Below, piece by piece: positions 46,871 through 58,528 of a stretch of DNA of 64,000 bases. The stretch is taken from contig JACMZG010001913.1 of assembly GCA_018340805.1 (NCBI GenBank), positions 21,542,048 through 21,606,047 on the forward strand, written 5' to 3'. Origin of the DNA: Microvelia longipes (taxonomy: Eukaryota > Arthropoda > Insecta > Hemiptera > Veliidae). The notes below the pieces were generated by a model. It saw only the letters and a list, made by a program, of their open reading frames with translations. It searched no databases and was not told where the DNA came from. The first letter of the stretch is position 1, and every line of letters starts with the position of its first letter. Made by a program: the position numbers and the translations under genes.

Positions 46871-47448
46871 TTTTGTTCCATGTTATCGATGGAGCTTGAA
46901 TAAACTTTAAACTTAGAATCTTCAAGGTCAGAATAAACACATTTTACGCGTCATCGAGTTATTTTTTAAAGTAATTATAGGGGTAAGTGTAAAAATGTTA
47001 AAAGCTAACAAATTGAATCTATACGATAGATTTTAACCTAACTTTAAATCATATCACTAAATGATCACAATAAACACCATTTTTGTCTAAAATAATATAA
47101 AAAAATATTTATGTATCTAAAATAATGCTATTTTGATATCTAAAATAAAAGGCGGTTATTGAATGGTTCAATTCATGGCCTTTCTTGTTAAGAATATTAT
47201 TGTATTCGCATTAGAAGTAAAGACACACGATTTAATAATTCCATCTTTGATTGTCCATAGTAATTTCCATTTTCTTTGATTGTCAACTTATCAAAACAAA
47301 GGAGCAAAGCAATCATAAAGCACGGCTTGAGAATCGCCAGATAACCAAAACAAATTTAACAAAGAATTTTCTTGCTGTTAACAACTTCTATTTTAGTAGT
47401 TCTCAAAGGAAATAATTAATAATTAGCTGTTTGATAAATTAAATATTT

Positions 47449-47477
47449 GCCGAGCGAAGCTTGGGTACCACTGCTAG
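47449..47477 (+). mobile_element. Helitron 3' terminus
   Basis: The hairpin CCGAGC-GAA-GCTTGG (one G-T pair) is followed by GTACCACTG and the terminal CTAG (47474-47477), then T. A hairpin about 10 bases before a CTRR end is the hallmark of Helitron 3' ends. The 5' TC end was not located and no Rep/helicase is visible. Confidence 0.75.
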
Positions 47478-48502
47478 TATAAAATAAAAAAAAGTTTCTC
47501 TAATTATTTATATTTATTAAAAAATACAAATACAAAAGTAGATCATTTAACCCTTTACCATAAAGTTTTTATAGCGTGGAGTAACAAGTTATGTTATGAA
47601 TGAGTTAATTCAAAGGTAGGTTGAAATTAAAAATGATCTTCTTTTACATTCAAATAAAAAGAAATAAAGTGGAAATTACAGAAAAGTATGCTAGAGACAA
47701 ATTACTTAGGCAAACAGAATTGCCTAAGTAACCAAGCGGACAATTTAATATCAATATTCTTTTAATAAAATATAAGTATTACAAATATTTAGTAGGTGTA
47801 TTAATAAATAATTATTATTTTTTAGTTTTTGGAGTAGGAAAAAGATCAAAATAAAATAAAAGGGGAGAAAATAGTTTTAAGAAGATTAGTAAAAATAATT
47901 TTGTTTATTTTAAGAATAATGAATGAATGACTTTTATTTATTCTAAACAAATTACACATTTTCAGTGGGTTAATTTCAGTTTTAAGTCTACTCCATGGCA
48001 AGAGTCGTCTGGAGGTAAGAATAATAATATAAGCTAGAATCAAAATTATTTATCTGTTTCTAAACCAAAATTATTCCTTTTTTATGTGAAGTTTCTCTAC
48101 AAAATAAATATATAGACACGGATTCGGCAATACTGGTCATCAAGAAGTCTAAGGCAAAACAGATCAAGTAGAGATAGATCTCGTCATTGTCTGCTCCTCT
48201 GATTTAGGTTAGGCCTCATGATGCTCACCACTATGATCAGTATAGGACTCATATAACAGTTTGATATTTCTCGCAGAACTTATCTTCCTGTCATTGGGAT
48301 TGTTGGTAAAAGAAAACAATTTCTTCCCTTTGAGTCCTATCAAATCACAAACAACTTAAAAAAACAAAAAAAAAAATCCCCCCTTTCCATGAACCCGATC
48401 TCATAAGCTCATTTTTCTTTGAAAATTCGCTAAAATATCTATTGTGTACCTACTAGAAACATTCCCAGATTTTTCTAGTTCAAAATATTTCGTTCGCGCA
48501 CA

Positions 48503-48504
<2 letters not shown>

Positions 48505-48581
<77 letters not shown>

Positions 48582-48587
48582 TATATT

Positions 48588-48653
<66 letters not shown>
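48505..48653. repeat. Long (TA)n array
   Basis: About 150 bases of nearly pure TA. Confidence 0.95.
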
Positions 48654-49061
48654 ATATAATTTGTCTATAGACACACGTATACTAGCATACATGTCAAAGA
48701 AATTATTCTAAAGTTTTCGTTTCTTTACCGAATAAATTTGTCTTTGGATTTCATTTGCTTACAGCAAACTGACTGTAAATAAAGTTAAAAGTGCACGGGT
48801 CGAAAATAACAAAAACAGAAAAAGACTGTACTTGAATTTTTCCTTGATTTGTGATTACCTCCCCACACATATACCTCTGAATTCTATAGTTCTAAACCCC
48901 ATAAATCTAAACTAAAAATCTATCCATGGACATAAATCAGAGTATGAAAGGTCAACGTAATTCCAAAAAACTTGTGATGTATACGATATTTTAAAAGAAC
49001 TAAAGCCAAGCACATATAATGATTATATAGACATGGGATGTACTCAACAGAGTGAATAATG

Positions 49062-49290
49062 GTGTTATGAAAAATAGAGAAAATGGAAGTAAAGCAATAG
49101 CGGAAAGAAAATGTGAAATTTTCCAGCTCCTAGCTGAATATCGACCCAACTAGCAAGGGAAATCAAATGCTAGCCAACAAAGTTTTCTGTAATCTCTGCT
49201 TGTAATACTTGCAAAGATAAAAGTTCTAATAATCTCACTTAAAACTTTTTCCTTTCTCATTTTTCGAAAGATAAGCACTCATGTATTCTC
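49062..49290. repeat. Dispersed repeat R-b, copy 2
   Basis: Collinear with 40372-40620 over several blocks (GAAATTTTCCAGCTCC, GACCCAACTAG, AAATGCTAGCC). Confidence 0.6.
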
Positions 49291-49669
49291 ACCATTGCTA
49301 ATAATTTTATTTCTCTATTTATTTCCTTTTCTTTGCTTTTCTTCGGAGATACCGTAGCTTAGGTTGAAAGTTATGGGATAAGTTGAATGAAATAAAAATT
49401 AACGATGTCGACGGATAAGAAACATTTCTTTAGAAATCATTTCCAGTAATGAGTACTTCAAGCAAATTCATGATAACAAGGAGGAGTATATAATAACAAT
49501 TCAAACTAGTATCGTTATCATACAATTTCCATGATTTAAATACACTTTAATTTTAGCGATTTTTTTTTAAAAAATGAGGTTGGGGTCATGGTTAGGGGTG
49601 AAGTGAATTTTTGGAAGGGAGGAAATCACTTTCCCACCGTTTCGGGGCCACTACTTTATAAGCCTATGA

Positions 49670-49882
49670 AATTATATACACATGTATACCATTTGAGCCA
49701 CTTAGCTTGGTCCGATTGAGCAGACACTAAGGTCTCAGACGACTTAGCTTACCATATACCGAAACATGTGTTCCTTTATTTTAAAACCATTTTAGATTAA
49801 AAAAATTGAAGATGTTATAACTTAGTTGGATGACGTCATAAATGTTCCATAAACAATTGGTCTTGAAAACACACACCAAGAG

Positions 49883-49963
<81 letters not shown>
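49670..49963. repeat. Dispersed repeat R-c, copy 2, with terminal (TA)n
   Basis: GTATACCATTTGAGCCA, TGGTCCGATTGAGC, TATAACTTAGTTGGATGACG and TAAACAATTGG run into a (TA)n array at 49885-49963. Confidence 0.6.
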
Positions 49964-50019
49964 GACAATTAAAATATATAAAGTAAAGATGATTATATTA
50001 AAACGTAAATAAACGTAAA

Positions 50020-50139
50020 TAACAAGCAAAAAGCAATGCTACATCTGGGAACTGTTCCATCTATTATGTCGAGCCATCAATGATGACGAATGTCAAATGA
50101 TGGAACGGTTCCAGATGTAGCATTGCTTTTTGCTTGTTA
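50020..50139. mobile_element. Foldback of about 120 bp with about 41-bp arms
   Basis: TAACAAGCAAAAAGCAATGC ... GTTCCATC on the left and its reverse complement on the right differ at about two positions, around a 37-base loop. Confidence 0.7.
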
Positions 50140-50819
50140 CATTAGATGTCTCTCGCACATTTATATTGTGTCAAAAGTCAAACACGTTGTTGTTAAAGGT
50201 TATACCGGAAACCGTGAGGTTACCTATTCACTGATCTCTTTTTTAGATCAAAAAGAAATCAAGGATGTTGAACAATCCATCTTAGGACAAGAATCCACAT
50301 GCAAAACCTACACATGCTTACAATCATTTCATTACAGGCAAATAATGGTTTTCACGTTAATTTTATAAGGACTTGTAAATATTGCCAAACATTTTAGCAT
50401 CCTCTTTCAAAGTTTTCTTATAGAGGTTCTTTTGCAGTACTTATATGATAAAAATAGAGATCAATCTAACTTATGTTTTGTGAATTCTGTTAATTATGAG
50501 CTGTATGTACTTTTTGTATTAACGATTATAAAATTAAAAATTAAAAACACGTTTTAAAAACATTACACAGGAGGATTCAAGACTTATTTAATAAAGAGGG
50601 ATCAAAAGAAAATTTAGTTTCCTCGTTCTGTAAATTCCGAGTTAGTTTATCCGGTTAGTCACGTTAACAGTGTCTATTGCGTGAGTAGTTCGATATTGTG
50701 GAGCAAGTAGACGCGAAGCTGATGAGCATTAGAAACTATAGCTTAAACACTTAACTTATTATCTTTAATTTTGTTAATTGTGGAAAATTTGTCACGAATA
50801 AAATGGAAAATAAATTAAA

Positions 50820-52216
50820 TTAAAGATGTCATTATTGAACCCTCAATCCCATCCTCTCTTCATTCTAAAAGGTCTAGAGCAGGAAATTCAAAGAAAACTC
50901 TGCTTTTCATCCAACCTTAACCTTAAAGCAACTAGTTATAGTCCCAGGTTCTTCCTATTTGAAAGAGTTGGTGTAACATCTTTCAAGCCAGTTTCTCCAT
51001 TTGCCATTTATAGGTCTCTAAAAGAGAGAAATGAGTATCTTTAAGGGTACTCTAAGGAGAACCCAAAAGGATAAAGCAACTTAAAAATGGTAAGCTACTA
51101 GTCGAAGTAAGCTCCGACTATTAAACACACTCCACATGCAGAATGAATCCGACTATTTAACTTCTCCAAGGGGGCGATATATTGTCCAGATGGAGTTTCA
51201 GAGACCTACTTGACATAGGTGTAGAGAAATTAGAAAGGATTAAGACCAGAAGGAGTCTTACCCATTTATGAAATACTTATGCACCAGCCAGTGGCACCCA
51301 ATTATATAACAGCAGGGTATTTACGCTTAAATGTCCCTTCGTTCCCCGCCCTTTAGGCGCAGAAATTACCACCAAATCAGAAAGGCACTCATCTGGCACT
51401 CAAACCAAAAATGCGTTCTCCCTGCAATATATGGTAAGTGCAGTTTCCAAGATGAGGTCTACCATAAGTGCCGGGTTAAATGTTAAAGCACCAAGATGCG
51501 ATAGCTGTGAAGGGAAGCACTTTGAATGGTCGCGCCAGTGTCTAAGATATACAGCAGAAATAGAAATTCAGCAAATTTCAATCAAGAAAAGGTCACTGAG
51601 ACAGAGGCAAGGCAAGTTTACTTTAAACGGCACTTCAACAGCTTTTCATGAACCAATACACCACAAGCCTTAATAAACTTAATTTATAAATCAGATTTCC
51701 CCTCTTTATCAAACCTCCTTACTCCTATTAAGCCCTCTGCTCCAAGCAACATAGGATCTGGCAACATTAAAGCTCTCCATCCAATCGTAATATTTCCAGC
51801 GGCGATAGCTTAGTCTTATCGCCACAATCCACCAAAGCAAACTAAACTATTACTCGTATTAGATCTAATTTCAGACATAGTGTGTGTTCAGAAGACTAAT
51901 CTTCCACTGCATCAACAGTTATCAATTCAAGGATATAAATGCTACAGAAAAGATAATGTCACGGGTAGAAAAGCATGTGGCGGTGTTGCGACTTTTGTGA
52001 AGAATACGATGTACAAATGTACAGTAAATAAGTAGATAGAATAATTATTAAAATGACATTCATCTTACACAAATCAAGCTTTTTTGATCAACCTCTTTGA
52101 AAAAGTTACAGGTGTGTCCAGCTTTAGCAACGGTACAATCCCAGTTTATCCTGGTAGGAAATGTGAATAGCCGCCACCCTGCATGGGGATTTCCGGCAGA
52201 AGACAGAATGGGAAAA

Positions 52217-52264
<48 letters not shown>

Positions 52265-53480
52265 ATAAGATCTTACTAGCCACATAAGCTTAGGGCTTGT
52301 GCGTGGCTAGCTTTCGTTTAGATTTTATTCTCAAGCTACTTCTTGTTAGTACTTTATAATGAAATTAAGTGTAAGAGAAAATAAGTTTTTATAAATCGTT
52401 TTCTTCTTTAATTCATATGAAATATTTCTAAAAGAAGCTAAAAAAAAAGAAAAGAAAAAAAAATAAATAAAAATAAAATAAAAATAAATAAATACATAAA
52501 TAAATAAAATAATAATAAATAAATAACAATAAAATAAATAATAAAAAAAATAAATAAAATAAATAAATAAAATAATGTATATATACTATAAATAAGATGG
52601 AAATATATAATATTTTTTAATAAGTTTGTCTAGTGGTGGAGGGTTAATCCATTCTATTATTTCTTTTTGTAATCTTTATAGTATAAGTTAGTTTTAATAT
52701 GATCGGGTAGCGTATTAAAAAGAATAGGTCCCCTCACAAAAGCCTGACGCTGCAACAATAATGTTCTACATTTAACTGTTTTGACTTTTCTATTTGTTTA
52801 TTTCTTGTACTATGATCGTGATTAATATAATCTTTTTTTTTCATTAAAATATTTTAGTAGCACTTGTTTAGTAAATAAATTTTTTACTGTGAGGACTGGA
52901 AAGTCTCTAAATAACTGGTCCGTGGGGTAAAGTCTTGGTTTTTTGAGAATAGTTTTTATCACGGCTTTCTGTGCTATTTCTAATGAGTATAAGTGTGTAG
53001 GGTTAGCAGAACCCCACCCAATTATACCGTAGCTGAGAACAGATTCCATTAAATCGTGGTAAATCCTTTTCATCAAGATGTTGTCGCAGAATTCTCTTAG
53101 GGATCTGAAATAGTAAATGAATTTTCGAATTTTGTTAGTAATATTTTTGATGTGCGTTTTCCATGTCAGATTCTGGTCTATGGTTACTCCTAAGTATTTG
53201 ATGGACGAAACTCTGTCTATTGAAGTGCAGTTGCAATTTGAATCCGTATGGTTATTTAGTCGGCTGCACTTACAGTCGTGTATTTTTAGTTTATTAGTCT
53301 GCATAGGTTGTCCTGTTTTTGAGATCGAAAAGGTATTGTTTGATTATTTCCAACATCACCAGATGAACCTACTAAACTCTGGGTCCCCTAGATACTTATA
53401 TTCGGCTTCTGGACATTGGACACATGGTCATATCAGCTTGTTCTTAGGAGATTGCTCTAAAAATAAAATGGTAGCCTCTC
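50820..53480 (+). pseudogene. I/Jockey-type LINE remnant (ORF1 zinc knuckle and endonuclease), split by a later insertion
   Basis: Seen: an ORF1-like stretch with VTSFKPVSPFAIYRSLK (about 50970) and YLRLNVPSFP (about 51330); a CCHC knuckle, CDSCEGKHFEWSRQC (51497-51541); endonuclease pieces CGGVATFVKN (about 51976-52005) and HPAWG (52175-52189); then, beyond an inserted element (52218-53330), the continuation LFDYFQHHQMNLLNSGSP (about 53337-53390). Known: zinc knuckles in ORF1 and a (D/N)xNxxHPAWG endonuclease motif are typical of I/Jockey elements. Stops and frameshifts make it dead. No RT for this element is seen in the window. Confidence 0.75.
52218..53330 (-). mobile_element. 5'-truncated LINE inserted into the older LINE, with poly(A) tail
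   Basis: On the minus strand, a 160-codon open frame (53304-52822) encodes an RT C-terminal region: KYLGVTIDQNLTWKTH, RIYHDLMESVLSYG, WGSANPTHLYSLEIAQKAVI. A roughly 0.56-kb 3' UTR follows, including an (ATAA)n-type tract (52440-52580), and ends in about 40 T on the plus strand (52221-52260), i.e. a poly(A) tail. Near-identical GAAAAGTATT (52212-52221) and GAAAAGGTATT (53327-53337) flank it as a target duplication with a one-base difference. The family looks Jockey/CR1-like. Lacks ORF1, endonuclease and the catalytic RT core. Confidence 0.85.
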
Positions 53481-53492
53481 CGAGATCTGATA

Positions 53493-53511
53493 CACATACA
53501 CACACACAATA

Positions 53512-53560
<49 letters not shown>

Positions 53561-53591
53561 ATTATATATAATATATATATATATATATATT
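53493..53591. repeat. (CA)n/(TA)n microsatellite
   Basis: CACACA passing into long interrupted TA runs. Confidence 0.95.
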
Positions 53592-54308
53592 ACACATAAA
53601 TTTGAAATTATACATATTTTTGAATCAGGAAGCAAATTTGAATCAATCCTCTAAATCTCTAGTACACTTCTGTCATCATAACAAACTCATTTTCTGTTAT
53701 CAATTCGTTAAAAAAGGCATATATTTGTGAAGGGAGCAAGCGAAGGGTTATATTTATTAGAACGTTATCTTATTTAGAGTATTTTATCATGATTTTTTTT
53801 ATGCTATTTGAATAAAAAAATAAAGGAGAGAATGTAAAGGTTGTTTTGAAAAGAGTGATGCAAAGCTTCCATCGCGCCCGTGTACATGACAATACTGCTA
53901 CAAAAATTCATTTCTTATCATTCGGGATGAATGACGTCTGTTTAAAACGTACAATATTAACTGCTAATTCTTTACAACTTTGACAGCTTTTGACAACGCC
54001 GCCTGGGGTATCACTTATGTCAGAGCTAATTTAATTTTCGAAATAGTAGACTCACAAGCTTTTTTCCAGTTTCAACGTAGAAATAAAAACAGAAAATAAT
54101 CGTATTTTTAGTAGAACGAATACATTTACGACCAGGAATTAAAAAAAGGTAATACCGCCCTTTAAAACTCATGTGATGACAAAAGCACTTTGTTTGGAAA
54201 CTCGCTGTTAGATTACATTTGGTAATGTGATCTATAATATAAAAAAGTCTATCACATCACATATATAAAATTGTATCACATCACAGTTTATTATTTTCGT
54301 ATTAATTC

Positions 54309-54784
54309 AGATGTTAGAAATTTATAAGGTGATTCAATTTGATGCAAACAAATCAAACGCATTCGGAGGTTATGACCAGACGTTTTTATGACTTACGTGT
54401 GACGTCATTGCAGGAACTGGTATAGGCGGTTAACATTGAAAATTTACTATTTATTCCTGCAATGACGTCAATACCGGACTATAACTTAACGTGTCAAAAA
54501 TTTGATTTTATTCATAAAAACCCTTCTTTTGAATCATACTGATAGAGTTTATAAGGTGATTTAGTTGGAGGGTTTTTATTAAGAATGAAATCAATTTTTT
54601 GACATGTTAGATTATAGTCCAAAATTGACGTCATTGCAGTAATAAATAGTCAATTTTCAATGTTAACTGCCGATTCCTGCAATGACGTCACGCGTCATTC
54701 ATAAAAAAAGTCTGGTTATGACCTTCGAATGCGTTTGGTTTGTTTACATTACATTGAATCGCCTTATAAATTTCTGACATCTTG
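54309..54784. mobile_element. MITE family B, two copies joined in inverted orientation
   Basis: Outer ends share GATGTTAGAAATTTATAAGG (second end read in reverse). Each half carries GCAAACAAA/GCGTTTG, TTGCAGGAA or TTCCTGCAATGACGTCA and GTCAAAAA. The two halves meet near 54537-54548. The single-copy version is at 61968-62206. TGACGTCA palindromes occur in each half. Confidence 0.8.
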
Positions 54785-55740
54785 CAGCTGAATTACACTA
54801 TAAACTCTTATCAGCTAGCGTATTAATAACTTACTTTTTCACATATTATGATTTCAAAATTCTGCACCTATAATAACAGCGAGTTTAAAAAAGAGTGCAT
54901 AATTTTGAAGTCATAATACGTAAAAATATGTACAAGTCATTTCACTCTAAAGTGTTAAAATACGAACGAATAAAATATTCGTTTTAGAAATGTGTAAAAG
55001 CATTATAAATGTCTATTAATGCAACCAAAGCTATGGAATATCTTAGCAAAATATAACGCGGGACGTAGGACCCATATTGTACTACATGGGAAGGAAAGGA
55101 GGTGTTTCATCACTATGATACAGCTATAAAAAGACATACAAAACTTCCACCAATTCGGTGAAGGGAAGCAGTTAAAAAAGGGAAAAAAGGTAACAGAAAC
55201 CTATTACTAAAGCTTGATTTGAATTTAGGGAAAGATACTGAAACGTTTAAGTGTTTGTTGAACGTGAGATATAGTGAAAAAGTTTCATAAAGACTAGGCA
55301 CCTAATCCATGATTCAGCCACGTTGAAAGGATCTGAGGCTCTACTGCATTGGTGCCTAACCTGATTCAAGACACCTTCTCTAAAGAGTCGAGTACAGTAA
55401 CCCGTGACCCCTAAACAATTTTAACAATAAATGCTTATTTTAGGGAATATTGATAAAAGGATTCATACTGTTTTACCAAAGTTTTTTTAAATACCGAGTT
55501 GCCATGTATTGCAGCGAATTTTCATAATATGGGCCACTCCGCATCTACCTTTCTTGGCTTCTCTGGTACCACTTGTAATATATAATCAGACTAGGTTATT
55601 AGGCTAACCAGAGTGGAGGCATTATCGACTGTTTTTGTTAAATTGACTTAATCATATCCATTTATAGTTTCAATTAATTCTCAACTAGAAATTTTATTCA
55701 TATTTTTGTTTTACCCAGAACTTAGCCCCCCCCCATACCG
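54785..55740. other. Non-coding AT-rich sequence
   Basis: No gene recognised. A CATAATACG/CGTATTATG-like pair around 54850-54920 suggests another small inverted repeat. Confidence 0.4.
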
Positions 55741-55799
55741 TTGCCATAAACCGTTGCGACCTACCTTGGGGTTTGCGATCCACAGGTTGGGAACCCCTA
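55741..55799 (+). mobile_element. hAT-superfamily terminus
   Basis: GATCCACAGGTTGGGAACCC then CTA matches, on the reverse strand, the hAT end CAGGGGTTCCCAACCTGTGG with its first base changed (TAG for CAG). The GTTGCGACCTACCTTGGGGT sequence beside it is also typical. The other end was not found. Confidence 0.65.
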
Positions 55800-58408
55800 A
55801 TCTAAAGCATCAATACTTCGCTTCTAAGTCAATATTCCAAATAGTTATTTATGCAACCAGATATGGAAAAAAATCGGGTGGTTGTAAAATAGGCCATTTA
55901 CACACCCAAACAGGTAGATGGAAATACGTTTTTTATCGTCTGCGACAGTTTCTTAGTTTTTTTTTACAATCGGCGACTGTAAACAAGTACGAAACTATCG
56001 CTGATGAAGTTCCATAAATGTCTACTAGGTGAGCGCTAGTAGTTTACTACAAGGTCTCGCTTCGCTCGACAGTAGATATAGTCGCCACGGTAAAAAAAAA
56101 GACTTTCTTCACAGTCTTGTAACATAATTTACTATTTCAGTCTAAGTGTAAGCTTCCTCCTAAGACGAAGAAGGAACCTTATTAGTTTTCTGAGGCCGAA
56201 AAGCCGAGGGAGACCATTTTACTAACATTTTGGCTCTCGAGGCTTTCCTATGGAAGATTACACAAAAATTGAATTAATGTCTAACCTAAAATGGACGTTG
56301 AACTAATCTTAAAGTCACTAAAATCCATTCCTTCCTCTTTTTCAAATTAGAAATAAATTGGCAACAATTACAACAGTTGCCTCCTTGGCAGGAGGCCTTA
56401 GTTCCAAGTAACCTCTTATTCTTAAAAACTCAATAAAAAAACTCGAAATAAATCCTAAAGTCGATTCGGCTTGTATATATGTATAAACACTTTATTTACA
56501 AAAATAAATATGTGAAGCCGGCCTTATACAAAGGGTTGCTACATACACAGCGTACTTATCAATCTAAAGACAAATATTAAAATTAATAAAAGAAATATTT
56601 TGATAAAGGTAGATTTAAGATTTAAGTCTATATACAGAACGCTAAGAAAGTTAGGTTAGTCAAAAATAAGATTAATTCACCTACAACAAATCCACGGTCC
56701 ACAAATCTGTGGTTAGTTGGACTGAAGTGGGTCTATGGTTAAAAAATATAGGAGAATAAAAATAAAAGTCAACCCCCCCCCAAAGGGCTTCTACCGCGGT
56801 ATGTGGGAAGGTTTAAATATTGTTATCACCATAGATCCACCACGCCGGGGAGGTGAGTGAAATTAGTGTTCCCAAGTTCTCGCCAATTTTGTAGAGGAAG
56901 AATTAGGAAGGAGTCCGGCAAATTATGTCCCGAGAAGTAACGCCTAACGCCACGTATTGTGTTGAATACAATATTCAATAAATTTATATTGAGATCAATC
57001 TCTATACATTTATAAAGCTAAAAAAATATGTCTAGAAAAGCGTTCAATAAGCGATCAATGTAACTTAAATAAAGTCATAATTCAATATAATATTTATGAA
57101 TATAGCCATGTTTTAATTAATTCAAATAGCCATGAATTAATTCATTAATTTTTTCCCTAAAGGAAAATCCACCACTTTCTTCAAAATTAATTTTAAATAC
57201 TAATATTTGAATTATCAATACTTAAATGAGACTAGTTATTAATTATAAAATAACTAATAAATGTTATTATAAACCACATAATAAGCTCCCTGCTTAAGGA
57301 ATTTTAAGTGTAACCCATATATTTTAATCTAAGCCTGTTATATTTTACCGACTGCTTATTGTTCATAGAGGAGCTCCTTACAAAATCCTACCCAATGACA
57401 CATTTTTCTTCCGTGAGTAAATAAATAATTGCAATTAGGTAAAATAATTTTATATATATTTAGTAGTAGTAGTAGTATATTTTCTATATTTTTTAAAAGA
57501 AATGCGCATAATTTTGCCGTTTATTATAAAAAAGCTAAAAATGGATTGTTAAGCACGGAAACACGCATTCCAAAAGAAATTCACCCGACATGTGCACTAC
57601 CGCTCCAACATTATTTGTTGGCGCCATGACGCCTATCCCATCTCCTCCATATCGCCTCTGCAGGTAATTTTTATTGCCTACCCTTGCTCTCAGCTAGGGG
57701 GCTAAATTTATTATACTTGTTAATAATAATCTATTTTGGCTATGTTTACTTTTCCACATTTATACCGTTAGTTTTTAGCAAAGTATTGTGTTTCTGAAAA
57801 ATCCGAAACCGGGATGTCACCTGAATTATTTATTTTAGGAGTTTTTGAGACCTCCAAATTGGTTTTTACAAAGTTTTCTGTCTTTGGGTGTGTATGAGTG
57901 TGTGTCTGTTATCATCGTAGCATTACGTTTTGACTTCCGAGCCGCAGCCAATGTAGAAAAATGTCATATAAGTGTCACTAATGTTTTCTTTTCTGCTTTG
58001 TTGCATACAATATTTTATCTTCTAAATTTAACAATAAATTAAAAAAAAATAGATCTATAATTAGAAATTATTTTATTTTCATATTCAATTTTTTTTTATA
58101 GTAACTCATATGCTCGAATTTTATAATTTTTTCATCAAAGTGAAATATACAAATAAAATATCCGTTGACGTCAATTTAAAGTTAGTTCTGAACACCCTAT
58201 TGACTCGACTCCTTGGACTGACGCTACAAGTTGTTTCCCATTCAAATTGGCTTAAACCCCAGTTGAATCGTGTCTAAATATTTCTCTACCTTATTCATCT
58301 TGAAGACATCCGAAACAACTACCCTGAGATATGTTTTTCATCAAATACATTTCTTTTAGCGAATTTATAGACAAAAAATCGCTAGTAATGTGGATGGAAT
58401 GATGGGAG
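55800..58408. other. Unassigned sequence with repeat scraps
   Basis: Holds dispersed repeat R-a copy 2 (57777-57925), a GCCGAGG-type hairpin module near 56.2 kb and a GC-richer patch at 56.76-56.96 kb. Open frames of 62-103 codons lack recognisable domains. Confidence 0.4.
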
Positions 58409-58441
<33 letters not shown>

Positions 58442-58445
58442 TATA

Positions 58446-58526
<81 letters not shown>
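58409..58526. repeat. (TA)n microsatellite
   Basis: About 115 bases of TA with single-base interruptions. Three minus-strand open frames through it are artefacts of the repeat. Confidence 0.95.

Positions 58527-58528
<2 letters not shown>

Noticed and set aside
48480..48692. Tyr-Ile repeat open frames over TA arrays (also near 49.8, 53.5 and 58.4 kb)
   Set aside because: Translation of (TA)n microsatellites; no protein.
50720..50745. CTGATGAGCATTAGAAAC resembling a hammerhead core
   Set aside because: GCATTA cannot form stem II and there is no inverted partner nearby.
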